From CAZSWR01 sp964610885 (GTDB taxonomy: Bacteria > Bacteroidota > Ignavibacteria > Kapaibacteriales > UBA2268): a stretch of DNA of 9,248 nucleotides. Position numbers and translations under genes: made by a program. The stretch is from the NCBI GenBank assembly GCA_964610885.1, contig CAZSWR010000113.1, positions 1-9,248 of the forward strand, read 5' to 3'. Positions 1 through 6,903 of this stretch are shown here, in pieces. The notes under the pieces are model-generated. The model saw nothing but the letters and a program-made list of their open reading frames with translations. It was not told the origin of the DNA and searched no databases. Within the stretch, counting starts at the first letter, position 1, and each line of letters opens with the position of its first letter.

Positions 1-184
1 TTCCAAGACTTCACGAATAATAAAGAGTTTTTTGTGCCACCTTAGTTGATATTGTTGGCTATATTACGCATTGAGTGTGTAGATTCCATTATGTCCATAA
101 AGCACAGTGAAATCTAAAGTAATTCATTTCGCTATTGAATGTCTAAGCACCCCATAAACCCTTCGCTACGCAAAGGTTTTATTT

Positions 185-317
185 GGGGCTGTCTCAAAAG
201 TTTATAATGCTGTTTTTTTGTCATGTTGAACGAAGTGAAACATCCATATTCAGCAAGGACTTATGAATGGAAATGGATTCTTCACTACGTTCAGAATGAC
301 TCTTTTGAGACAGCCCC
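185..317. repeat. MITE-like inverted-repeat element
   Basis: The ends are perfect 16-bp inverted repeats, GGGGCTGTCTCAAAAG at 185-200 and its exact reverse complement at 302-317. Nested inside is a second imperfect inverted pair, 220-246 against 274-300, matching at 22 of 27 positions and containing TTGAACGAAGTGAA. About 27 bases separate the inner arms. There is no coding capacity, so this looks like a non-autonomous element or a large cruciform. I see no clean target-site duplication; related CAAAGG...GGTTTTA wording occurs on both sides (171-181 and 318-334) but is not an exact duplicate. The inner arm recurs near 6904. I cannot assign an IS family. Confidence 0.7.
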
Positions 318-395
318 CAAAGGGGAGGTTTTAGTATTCAAATAACTAACCTACACAAAACGAAATAGAACCATATTGTAATTTCCAATGAGTTG

Positions 396-484
396 CAATT
401 TGCGCCGCGCCCGCCGGCCGAAGGTCTTGATTGGCTTCTCGAGCATTAGCAGAGCATTTCCGGCCGCACATCTTTTCCAAATTG
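396..484. other. GC-rich foldable block, possible structured RNA
   Basis: A sharply GC-rich patch sits inside AT-rich DNA. It is bracketed by CAATTTG (396-402) and CAAATTG (478-484), which pair. Inside, CGGCCG at 415-420 pairs with CGGCCG at 461-466, extended by AA/TT across one bulged G. The nested pairing would give an 89-nt stem structure on either strand. The strand and function are unknown. It does not match the conserved motifs of SRP RNA, tmRNA, RNase P or 6S RNA that I can recall. It could also be a relic of a gene end or another dispersed repeat. Confidence 0.3.
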
Positions 485-639
485 TAAAATAACAATACAT
501 AATACAAATATAAGTCTTATTTTTGAATTGTGGCAACTTTATCAAATTTGCCTCGTTTTTTAATAATACGGCCCAATGTGGCTCGTCAATTATGTTTTTT
601 TATGTAAGAATGTTGTACATTATTACGGTGTAAGGATCA

Positions 640-1827
640 ATGAACAGAAAAGGTATCTCGGCAGCGGCGGCAGTAATAGTGTTTTCGATCTTGTTCACGG
701 CCATCAACGTGTCTTGCAAGGAGTCGGGCGGGAAAATCTATACCGAAAGCGGTTCGACCGCCGAGGGCAGGGCCGCAGCGGACAATTCTAATTACAATTC
801 GAGGCAAAACGCGATCACCAAAGCTGTCTCGGAATGCAGCGATGCCATCGTCGGCATCAACGTTACCGAAGTGCACGAATACAGAGACGTCTTCAGCGAA
901 GCGGACGAACTCTTCAGGTACTATTTCGGCGGGCCACGCTCGGCGCCGCGCTCTCGGCAATACGAAGTGCAGGGCCTCGGCTCGGGCTACATAATTTCCT
1001 CGGATGGATACATCGTTACGAACCACCACGTGGCCGGCAATGCCTCGAAAATTGTGGTTACGATGACCGACGGCAAAAAATACAATGCCGAAATCATCGG
1101 TTCGGACATGGTTTCCGACGTTACACTGCTCAAAATTGACGAAAAGCGCCTTCCTTATTTGAAACTTGGCAATTCAGACAATATAATCACCGGCGAATGG
1201 GTCATCGCGTTCGGCAATCCCTTCGGCCTGTTCGACATCAATGCGAAGCCATCGGTAACGGTCGGCGTGGTCTCGAACTCCGGCGTCAGCTTCTACCAAG
1301 AGGGCCGCGCCTACAAGAACATGATTCAAACCGACGCAGCGATCAGCTCGGGCAATTCCGGCGGGCCGCTGGTCAATTCCTTGGGCGAAGTGATCGGTAT
1401 GAATACAGTTATTTTCTCGACTGCCCGCTCGAACCAAGGGGCCGGCAGCATTGGCATCGGATTCTCGATTCCGATCAACCGCGTCAAACAGATTATTGAC
1501 AAATTGCGCGAAGACAAGAAAATCGACAGGAACTATATCACGGGCTTGAGCGTCCGCGAGATCAACGACCAAATCGCTAATTACTTCAAAATCAAAGAAA
1601 AAGACGGCGTCATCGTTACCCAAGTCGAGCGCAATTCGCCCGGCGAAAAGGGAGGAATCGAACCCGGGGACATTATCGTGAAAGTGAAGGGCAAACAAAT
1701 CCGCTCCGGCGACGACTACAACTTGGAAATCACCGACTGCATCGCCGGCGAAACAATCGAACTGGAAATTAACCGCGACGGCAAGTTTATTACAAAAGAA
1801 ATCGAACTCCAACCAAGAAAGAAATAA
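640..1827 (+). CDS. htrA: HtrA/Deg-family periplasmic serine protease, single PDZ domain
   Basis: This 395-residue protein is a trypsin-like envelope protease that degrades or refolds misfolded exported proteins. Residues 1-25 form a hydrophobic export signal; Cys26 follows VS and could be lipidated, but Asn at -3 is a poor lipobox, so an uncleaved anchor or ordinary signal peptide is equally possible. The catalytic triad reads His130 in TNHHV, Asp160 in SDVTLL and Ser240 in GNSGGPL. One PDZ domain follows at about 300-390, against two in E. coli DegP, so the domain order resembles DegS or other short HtrA proteins. The ATG is the only sensible start: an in-frame stop lies three codons upstream, and AAGGA at 632-636 is the ribosome site, with a short 3-nt spacer. 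lptB follows after 2 bp. The specific Deg subtype is not settled. Confidence 0.93.
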   Translation: MNRKGISAAAAVIVFSILFTAINVSCKESGGKIYTESGSTAEGRAAADNSNYNSRQNAITKAVSECSDAIVGINVTEVHEYRDVFSEADELFRYYFGGPRSAPRSRQYEVQGLGSGYIISSDGYIVTNHHVAGNASKIVVTMTDGKKYNAEIIGSDMVSDVTLLKIDEKRLPYLKLGNSDNIITGEWVIAFGNPFGLFDINAKPSVTVGVVSNSGVSFYQEGRAYKNMIQTDAAISSGNSGGPLVNSLGEVIGMNTVIFSTARSNQGAGSIGIGFSIPINRVKQIIDKLREDKKIDRNYITGLSVREINDQIANYFKIKEKDGVIVTQVERNSPGEKGGIEPGDIIVKVKGKQIRSGDDYNLEITDCIAGETIELEINRDGKFITKEIELQPRKK

Positions 1828-1829
1828 AC

Positions 1830-2576
1830 GTGGAAGAGAACCAACTTAGCCTCCTGAAGACAGATACTTTGGTCAAAAGGTTCAAAAAGCGCACCGTGGT
1901 GAAGGGTACTTCGCTCGAAGTGCGTCAGGGCGAGGTCGTCGGGCTTATGGGGCCGAACGGAGCCGGGAAAACCACTACCTTCTATATGATAGTCGGCATG
2001 ATCCAACCTTCCGAAGGCGTGGTTACGCTCGACGGCAAGGAAATCACTTCGCAGCCCATGTACAAACGTTCGCACCTCGGGATCAGCTATCTGCCGCAGG
2101 AAGCATCGATTTTCCGCAAACTGACGGTCGAGAACAACATCAGAGCCATTCTCCAGTTGCAGCCGATGAGCCGCAAGGCCCGCGCCGAGCGTTTGGAAGA
2201 GCTGCTCGAGAGTTTCGGCATCACGCATATTCGCAAAAGCAAGGGCTACATGCTCTCCGGCGGTGAGCGTAGGCGTTGCGAAATTGCGCGCACACTGGCC
2301 TCGAACCCGAAGTTTATTCTCTTGGACGAACCCTTTGCCGGAATCGACCCGATCGCCGTCGAAGACATTATGAAAATGGTTTACCAGCTGAAACATCAGG
2401 GCATCGGCGTGCTGATCACTGACCACAACGTGCACGAAACCCTCTCGATCACCGACAGAGCGTATATCATGATCGAGGGCAGCATGTATATCAGCGGCAC
2501 GGCGGAGGAAATTGCCTCGAACGAAGAAGTCCGCAAGAAATACTTGGGCGAGAACTTCAAGTTAGACAGGTATTGA
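1830..2576 (+). CDS. lptB: LptB, ATPase of the lipopolysaccharide export ABC transporter
   Basis: LptB is the cytoplasmic ATPase that, with LptF and LptG, extracts LPS from the inner membrane and pushes it along the Lpt bridge. The protein has 248 residues (E. coli 241). Motifs are complete: Walker A GPNGAGKT at 41-48, Q-loop Gln90 in YLPQEASIFRKLTV, signature LSGGE at 142-146, Walker B FILLDE at 162-167, and switch His199 in ITDHNV. The LPQEASIFR, SGGERRR and NPKFILLDEPFAGIDPI stretches are typical of LptB rather than of generic ABC ATPases. It starts with GTG two bases after the htrA stop; the next in-frame ATG lies inside Walker A, so GTG must be used, probably by translational coupling since upstream AAGAAAG is a weak ribosome site. 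No lptA, lptC or rpoN is adjacent. An intrinsic terminator follows. Confidence 0.96.
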   Translation: MEENQLSLLKTDTLVKRFKKRTVVKGTSLEVRQGEVVGLMGPNGAGKTTTFYMIVGMIQPSEGVVTLDGKEITSQPMYKRSHLGISYLPQEASIFRKLTVENNIRAILQLQPMSRKARAERLEELLESFGITHIRKSKGYMLSGGERRRCEIARTLASNPKFILLDEPFAGIDPIAVEDIMKMVYQLKHQGIGVLITDHNVHETLSITDRAYIMIEGSMYISGTAEEIASNEEVRKKYLGENFKLDRY

Positions 2577-2622
2577 AAGCCGCCCGGACCGCCCAACATT
2601 TCCGCCAATACCAAAAGAAATC

Positions 2623-2658
2623 AATCCCCCTTGCCAAGCAATTCCAAGGGGGATTTTT
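2623..2658 (+). terminator. Intrinsic terminator of the htrA-lptB operon
   Basis: AATCCCCCTTG (2623-2633) pairs perfectly over 11 bp with CAAGGGGGATT (2645-2655), with an 11-nt loop and a T run (2654-2658). It begins 46 bases after the lptB stop. The arms differ by one compensated base pair from the terminator at 9087-9134. Confidence 0.9.
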
Positions 2659-2738
2659 CATACGGTCTTTTTAAAAATGAAATTGTTTTTTCTTATTCTC
2701 ACTTTCTGTAGATTGGAGATACAAATGATATATATCAT

Positions 2739-2865
2739 GTAGAGACAAGGCATGCCTTGTCTTTTAAGTTTGGTTAATTTCTAAAGAAGTAAGTGGCACT
2801 AATGCAAGCATCCTCATGATTTCTGGCTTCTTGATCGAACAAGACAAGGCATGCCTTGTCTCTAC
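2739..2865. repeat. Inverted pair of 24-bp palindromic (REP-like) repeats
   Basis: The 20-bp perfect palindrome AGACAAGGCATGCCTTGTCT occurs at 2743-2762 and again at 2842-2861. The first is preceded by GTAG and the second followed by CTAC, so 2739-2762 and 2842-2865 are exact 24-bp reverse complements of each other around a 79-bp spacer. This is the layout of a BIME or small MITE. On the minus strand the spacer keeps a short open frame (roughly 20 codons) ending in TAA just before the left palindrome; I cannot tell whether it is a gene scrap. A separate 14-bp palindrome, ATGATATATATCAT, lies just outside at 2725-2738. Confidence 0.8.
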
Positions 2866-2970
2866 TGGTGTCCGTATCGTTCTCCACACCTCTCTCGCTC
2901 CCAGCCCCTCTCTTTACCAAGGCGAGTGGAGCAAGAATTGAAATACTTCACTCATCTTAGTATCCATAAA

Positions 2971-3540
2971 TCAGACATTTTCTTTATTCGCAAGAAGAAA
3001 CCTTTGAATTGTGTCGTATTGCTGATTACTCGAACTTTCTTTATTATAATTTCTGCTTCTTATTAAATACAGATAACACGTGTCGGGCAAAAAGTCAGTA
3101 TAGATTTCTTGAATACTTATATCGCTGGCATTCATTATGAAAGAAGATGATAAATATGTGTACTTTATTTTGTAATCCAGATAAAATCTAAAATCTGAAT
3201 CAATGCTCTTGACATTGGATCTGATGTTAAGAAAATGGGCATCGGTTTCCTTATTTTTCTTTATGAACCCTAACAGGTTGGGGCAATACCACTGCTTCTC
3301 AATCCAAATCTCAGTTGGTTCGATATCGCAAAAATCATTGCTTCGTGCAAGAACAATGTATTCTTTTTCAAAACTCTTTGAGATATTTTTCGAGTCTTCA
3401 ACAGAAATACTTGATTTTTTTTGCTGAATAATTGAAGGAAGGAAATGAAAGTATTTATAATTATCGCGGTTAATGAAGATGCACAAACCTAAAGCTGTTA
3501 GAACAATAGCAACGGAAACTATTAGAATTCTTTTCATCAT
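2971..3540 (-). CDS. Hypothetical single-pass membrane-anchored protein
   Basis: I do not recognise this 189-residue protein. Residues 4-24 form one hydrophobic segment after MMKR, so it is either anchored in the inner membrane with the rest outside or carries an uncleaved signal. Cys20 is not in a lipobox (preceded by LGL). The remainder is polar and Lys/Ser/Asn/Tyr-rich, with scattered cysteines (71, 86, 155) and no catalytic motif or repeat I can name. Codon use is strikingly AT-rich beside the GC-richer neighbours, which suggests acquired or weakly constrained DNA. The ATGATG start leaves two possible start codons; the ribosome site is weak (AATAAAG just upstream). Supporting a real gene are the clean frame of 189 codons and the classical N-terminus. 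It stands alone between repeat clusters. Confidence 0.65.
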   Translation of the reverse strand: MMKRILIVSVAIVLTALGLCIFINRDNYKYFHFLPSIIQQKKSSISVEDSKNISKSFEKEYIVLARSNDFCDIEPTEIWIEKQWYCPNLLGFIKKNKETDAHFLNIRSNVKSIDSDFRFYLDYKIKYTYLSSSFIMNASDISIQEIYTDFLPDTCYLYLIRSRNYNKESSSNQQYDTIQRFLLANKENV

Positions 3541-3769
3541 CTTTATTGCTTTACAAAATTGTAAAATCCAACTTAATCCAGAATAGTATTGTTTTCATAC
3601 ACACCGCCCCAAACGAATCATTTTGAAATATCCACCAGAAAAGCTACTATCACATACCAAGAAAGGCTCTCGTCTGCAAATCCAATGGTTAATAGCTACG
3701 GTAAAATAATATATTTTTACGAAAAATCAATAAAAAAATATGAACATTTAAAGAATCCGGTTCTATAAC
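3541..3769. other. AT-rich intergenic DNA, nothing recognised
   Basis: This stretch separates the orphan gene's start from the repeat array. I see no open frame, no clear TTTG...TAnnTTTG promoter for the minus-strand gene (TACAATTTTG near 3560 is only a partial match) and no hairpin of note. Confidence 0.5.
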
Positions 3770-3988
3770 CTCCGGGCGGGATTGGAACCCGCCCCTACAA
3801 CAGTAGTGCCACGACTCAGAGGTGTGGCAAGTCTCAGTATATACCATCTTCGTCTCCCGTTTCCCCGCCTTGCGAGACGGGGTTATTCATATTCAACCCC
3901 TTCGGGGTTGGTTTTATATCGCTACATTGTTTCTGCATAAATCAATCACAATAATCAAATGAATCATTTTAATCACAGTTCAGACAAT
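3770..3988. repeat. Direct repeat, copy 1 (219 bp, identical to 4171-4389)
   Basis: Read base by base, this segment is identical to 4171-4389 (constant offset of 401). It opens with a REP-like hairpin (GGGCGGG 3774-3780, loop ATTGGAA, CCCGCCC 3788-3794, then CTAC). Next comes a segment with further hairpins, including CGTCTC...GAGACG and CAACCCCTTCGGGGTTG, then CTACATTGTTTCTGCAT and a 9-nt periodic tract. Identity stops at the start of the ATCATCACATC-type tail. The frames it opens are low-complexity and I do not treat them as genes. Confidence 0.9.
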
Positions 3989-3993
3989 CATCA
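3940..3993. repeat. 9-nt periodic module, unit 1
   Basis: Four consecutive 9-mers (3940-3948, 3949-3957, 3958-3966, 3967-3975) each end in AATCA, followed by CAGTTCAGA (3976-3984) and CAATCATCA. On the minus strand this reads as TGATTNNNN repeated four times after CTGAACTG. The same module recurs at 4098-4151 and 4341-4394. Confidence 0.75.
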
Positions 3994-4170
3994 CATCTCT
4001 CGGACGGGTTTGGAACCCGCCCCTATATTTTCTGCATGTCATTGACGAATAGGGAAATAGGGCACGGCATGCCGTTCCCCTACATTGTTATCACACAAAT
4101 CAATCACAATAATCAAACGAATTTTATGAATCACAGTTCAGACAATCATCACATCATCATATCACCACAT
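3989..4170. repeat. Middle, diverged unit of the repeat array
   Basis: This spacer between the two identical copies is itself a shorter relative. It carries a REP-like hairpin (CGGGTT 4005-4010 with AACCCG 4014-4019, then CCCCTA), a second palindrome with a different stem (ACGGCATGCCGT 4064-4075, then CCCCTACATTGTT), and the same 9-nt periodic module (4098-4151) with substitutions. It ends in a CATCATCAT-type tail and runs straight into copy 2. The hairpin-rich segment of about 130 bp found in the outer units is replaced here by different sequence. Confidence 0.75.
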
Positions 4171-4389
4171 CTCCGGGCGGGATTGGAACCCGCCCCTACA
4201 ACAGTAGTGCCACGACTCAGAGGTGTGGCAAGTCTCAGTATATACCATCTTCGTCTCCCGTTTCCCCGCCTTGCGAGACGGGGTTATTCATATTCAACCC
4301 CTTCGGGGTTGGTTTTATATCGCTACATTGTTTCTGCATAAATCAATCACAATAATCAAATGAATCATTTTAATCACAGTTCAGACAAT
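4171..4389. repeat. Direct repeat, copy 2 (219 bp, identical to 3770-3988)
   Basis: This is the second, identical copy, with its REP-like hairpin at 4175-4195 and the periodic module from 4341. Complete identity over 219 bp of non-coding DNA points to a recent duplication or to gene conversion between copies. It ends 43 bp from the stop codon of the minus-strand gene at 4433, so that gene's 3' untranslated RNA would run through the array. Confidence 0.9.
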
Positions 4390-4394
4390 TACCA

Positions 4395-4426
4395 CATCAT
4401 CACATCACCCCATCATCACATCACCC
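4395..4426. repeat. 16-bp tandem duplication
   Basis: CATCATCACATCACCC occurs twice back to back (4395-4410, 4411-4426). It is the extended version of the ATCATCACATC tail that closes each array unit and looks like replication-slippage DNA. Confidence 0.85.
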
Positions 4427-4432
4427 CGCCGC

Positions 4433-6709
4433 TTATTCCTTCACGAAAACTGCTGTGGCGGCTGCATTCGGCGAGACTGCCACCACGCAATAGACTCCCG
4501 CCGGCAACTGAGAAACCGAGGCCTCGGCAGTGGTTGATTGTCTCGCGAAGTCGGTATTGCACAGCACTTTCGTGCCGGTGGAATTATAGACACTAATGTC
4601 TGCCGCATCGGACTGCTCGCCCGAAAGCACAATGCTGATCGATTCGCGAGCGGGAGACGGATAGATGGCGGCAATTGAAAGATTTTTACCTTTATTGGTG
4701 GCGCTTGTGAAGCTGTAGTCCGGGCCGCAACCGCTCTCGCCATAGCTAATATTTGCCGTGCCAAGCCCATGCACTGCGAAGAACCATTCAGAACACAAAT
4801 CGCCAATGCGAACCGAATCGACGAATTCGCCGATGGCCCGCGGAGCAAAGCAAACGACGAATGAATCGACCTGCTGGGCGGGAATCGTCAGCGGGAAACG
4901 CCACATTGGAACCGAAAAAACCGTGTTCCCAACCGCGAACAAGTTATCAATAACCTGATCCTTCGCTGAATTATTCCGTATAAAAATATACCTGCACTTC
5001 TGACCCATAATCCCAACCGAGCCGAACTCACTATCTGCTTGGTTTACTATCTCGAATGAATTATTGGCGTCTATCACGGTTATCAGGACTGTGTCGCTTT
5101 GCCAAACGCATTGGTTCGAATCGATTACAGTAACGAAATAGGTGCCGCCCTGCCACACGCGGAGCGAATCCCGCTGCGACAGTACTGTCTGCGGCGAGGA
5201 AGCCTCGGCCCAGGCATAGCTCAAGTAGTTCCCGCCCACGGAAAGAAGCGCGCTCGAACCGGTGCAGAATTTCGTCGAACCGCTGATTGAAATCTTTGGC
5301 TTTGCAAATTGAGTTTGTTTTATCTCGACAGTGTCGTAGGACGAGCATCCGAATTCATTTGTGGTGCGGGCGAAATAAATTCCGGGCTTGCTGATGTGGA
5401 TTGTGTCGGTTGTTTCGCCGGTCGACCAAACGATCGCCTCGAAGTGTTCGGTTGAATACGCCAGGGCCTCGCTTCCGGGGCAAAGCATCGTTTCGTTTGC
5501 CCGAACGTGCAAATCGGGGGCCGGAGCGAATCGCACTTCGATTGTGTCGGAATGCGAGCTGTCGCAAATGCTCAGGCCGCGGACGAAGTATTTGCCGTTT
5601 TCGGTGACGACGATGGAATCGCCGGATGCGCCGTTTGACCACTGGAAGCTATCGTATTTGCCCAGTATTTTGATCACCAGGGACTGCCCTCCGCATAGTA
5701 ATGTGTCCTTCGCAGGCGAAATAGGGAAAAAGCGTTTCGTGTCTTTTATGTGGTAATAGATGCCGTCCCCGACGACGAAGCCGGTCGAATCATTGAAAAA
5801 GTAGCAATCATCGATGTTTGCCCCATACTCGATTCCGCAATTGTCCAATTCCCAATCGATGCCGGAATTCTTCGTATGGTAAATACTTCTATTCTTGCCG
5901 ACGGCCCAGCCCGAATGCTCGCCGGTCAGGAAGGAGCCGTATAGTTTGCCTGGCGTAGAATAAACATTCCAAGACCTGCCCAAATCGGTCGAGAAATGAA
6001 TCGATCCATTGCCGAAGTCTGAGCCTTCGCAACCACTCGAGGCAGGAATCAGAAACGAATTGTTCAGGTGGGCGATGTCTTCCTGCCAGTTCCGGTGGTT
6101 CATTTCTGAATACATATACCAGTCCGAGCCATAGTTTTCGGTTCGCCAGACGAGGCCGGAGCTGACGGCGTAGCCCAATCCGTTGGAATAGATCACGGCA
6201 TCGGAAAGCCCGGAACTCAATCCAGGTTGGCTGGTCAAGGTCCAATTCGATCCGCCATTGGTAGTCCTGTAGAAGTGCATACTGCCATCGCAACCTCCGC
6301 CCACAGCAACGCCGTTTTGAGTGTCGTAGAACGCGCAACCCCAGACTCTTGGATCGGTGCCGATGTTTAGTTTTTTCCATGATGCACCGCCATCGGTAGA
6401 TTTGAAAATCATATCGTCGCCGGAGAGGTAGCCTGTGTTTTCATCGAGAAAAACAATACTCTCCGCCTGAAACGAAGCCGGAGCCTGCGAGAAAAGCCAG
6501 GTTTTGCCGCCGTCGGTGGTGCGCAATATGTGGCCATTGTATCCGCAGGCCCATCCGTACTGCGGTTTCGCGCGGAGGAAATATACATCGAGCAGGTAAG
6601 TGTTCTTCACCTGAGTCGGCAGGTTCTGCACCTTCTCCCACGCGGCATCCGAGCGGAATGGATTAAAAATCGCAACAAACAGAACTAAGAACGAAATTGC
6701 AGTTTTCAT
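4433..6709 (-). CDS. Secreted Asp-box/Ig-like surface protein with T9SS sorting domain
   Basis: This 758-residue protein is predicted to cross the inner membrane by Sec and the outer membrane by T9SS. Residues 1-23 are a signal peptide (MKTAISFLVLF...). Residues 25-330 form a beta-propeller-like region with six Asp-box motifs: TTDGGKTW (64), STDGGASW (104), TTNGGSNW (149), TENYGSDW (190), STDLGRSW (240), TKNSGIDW (279). This suits the YCF48/BNR group, but no sialidase active site is evident. About 330-545 hold three Ig-like repeats built as C-x-G-S...W...GxYFV...DT. Residues 550-650 resemble a choice-of-anchor or ASH-type beta domain. The C-terminus (about 678-758) is a type-A sorting domain: IYPSPARESISI, VYNSTGTKV, LPAGVY, FVKE. 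An upstream in-frame ATG would add 49 low-complexity residues; I prefer this start because the signal peptide and a strong ribosome site sit there. The ligand is unknown. Confidence 0.88.
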   Translation of the reverse strand: MKTAISFLVLFVAIFNPFRSDAAWEKVQNLPTQVKNTYLLDVYFLRAKPQYGWACGYNGHILRTTDGGKTWLFSQAPASFQAESIVFLDENTGYLSGDDMIFKSTDGGASWKKLNIGTDPRVWGCAFYDTQNGVAVGGGCDGSMHFYRTTNGGSNWTLTSQPGLSSGLSDAVIYSNGLGYAVSSGLVWRTENYGSDWYMYSEMNHRNWQEDIAHLNNSFLIPASSGCEGSDFGNGSIHFSTDLGRSWNVYSTPGKLYGSFLTGEHSGWAVGKNRSIYHTKNSGIDWELDNCGIEYGANIDDCYFFNDSTGFVVGDGIYYHIKDTKRFFPISPAKDTLLCGGQSLVIKILGKYDSFQWSNGASGDSIVVTENGKYFVRGLSICDSSHSDTIEVRFAPAPDLHVRANETMLCPGSEALAYSTEHFEAIVWSTGETTDTIHISKPGIYFARTTNEFGCSSYDTVEIKQTQFAKPKISISGSTKFCTGSSALLSVGGNYLSYAWAEASSPQTVLSQRDSLRVWQGGTYFVTVIDSNQCVWQSDTVLITVIDANNSFEIVNQADSEFGSVGIMGQKCRYIFIRNNSAKDQVIDNLFAVGNTVFSVPMWRFPLTIPAQQVDSFVVCFAPRAIGEFVDSVRIGDLCSEWFFAVHGLGTANISYGESGCGPDYSFTSATNKGKNLSIAAIYPSPARESISIVLSGEQSDAADISVYNSTGTKVLCNTDFARQSTTAEASVSQLPAGVYCVVAVSPNAAATAVFVKE

Positions 6710-6717
6710 TTTTTGAG

Positions 6718-6723
6718 TCCTCT
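6718..6723 (-). promoter_or_regulatory. Ribosome binding site fixing the start of the T9SS protein
   Basis: AGAGGA on the minus strand lies 8 bases before the ATG at 6709. It selects this start over the in-frame ATG 147 bases upstream, which lacks such a site. I see no convincing TTTG...TAnnTTTG promoter above it; TATTTTTT in the AT-rich stretch near 6750-6760 is only a partial match. Confidence 0.75.
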
Positions 6724-6903
6724 TTCGTTTGAGAAAGAAATCAATAACGTAAAAATAAAAAAAATATCGATATGTATATGATACAAGTTGATTTAATTGG
6801 AAAAATGTTGTGATATTGTGCTTTGTGTGGGTGTTGAAAAAGAAAGACTGTACCAACCAACGGGTTCACAAGCTCGGTAATTAAGCCCGAAAAACCGTTA
6901 TTT

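Larger units (their letters stand above)
1..639. other. Gene-free region upstream of the htrA-lptB operon
   Basis: All six frames close quickly at the left edge, so no gene runs in from outside. The stretch is AT-rich apart from two blocks listed separately: the inverted-repeat element at 185-317 and a GC-rich patch at 396-484. Just left of the element, 150-188 can form an imperfect hairpin (CCCC...AAACC against GGTTT...GGGG). A TAnnTTTG-like box (TATTTTTG, 518-525) lies upstream of htrA, but I see no TTTG partner about 19 bases further up, so I do not call it a promoter. A short minus-strand reading frame at 351-545 has no visible ribosome binding site and no recognisable domain; I do not call it a gene. 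Confidence 0.6.

Noticed and set aside
351..545. A 64-codon minus-strand frame through the GC-rich block.
   Set aside because: There is no ribosome binding site, no recognisable domain, and the composition changes from AT-rich to Arg-rich exactly at the foldable block; a structural element is at least as likely.
637..1029. Long antisense frames over htrA, lptB, the T9SS gene and the phosphoesterase gene.
   Set aside because: They are typical antisense open frames of GC-richer coding DNA; the sense proteins have clear family motifs.
3770..4432. Regularly repeated units might be a CRISPR array.
   Set aside because: Units are about 180-400 bp with mostly repeated content, there are no short identical repeats with unique 30-40-bp spacers, and no cas genes are nearby.
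4036..4596. Open frames rich in Asn and His (4036-4341, 4360-4596) could encode small proteins.
   Set aside because: They arise from the 9-nt periodic repeat and the ATCATC tails, have no ribosome sites, and the second overlaps the 3' end of the well-supported T9SS gene on the other strand.
4433..6856. A longer version of the T9SS gene starting at 6856.
   Set aside because: The extra 49 residues are Phe/Tyr-rich translation of AT-rich intergenic DNA and would bury the signal peptide; a strong ribosome site (6718-6723) supports 6709.
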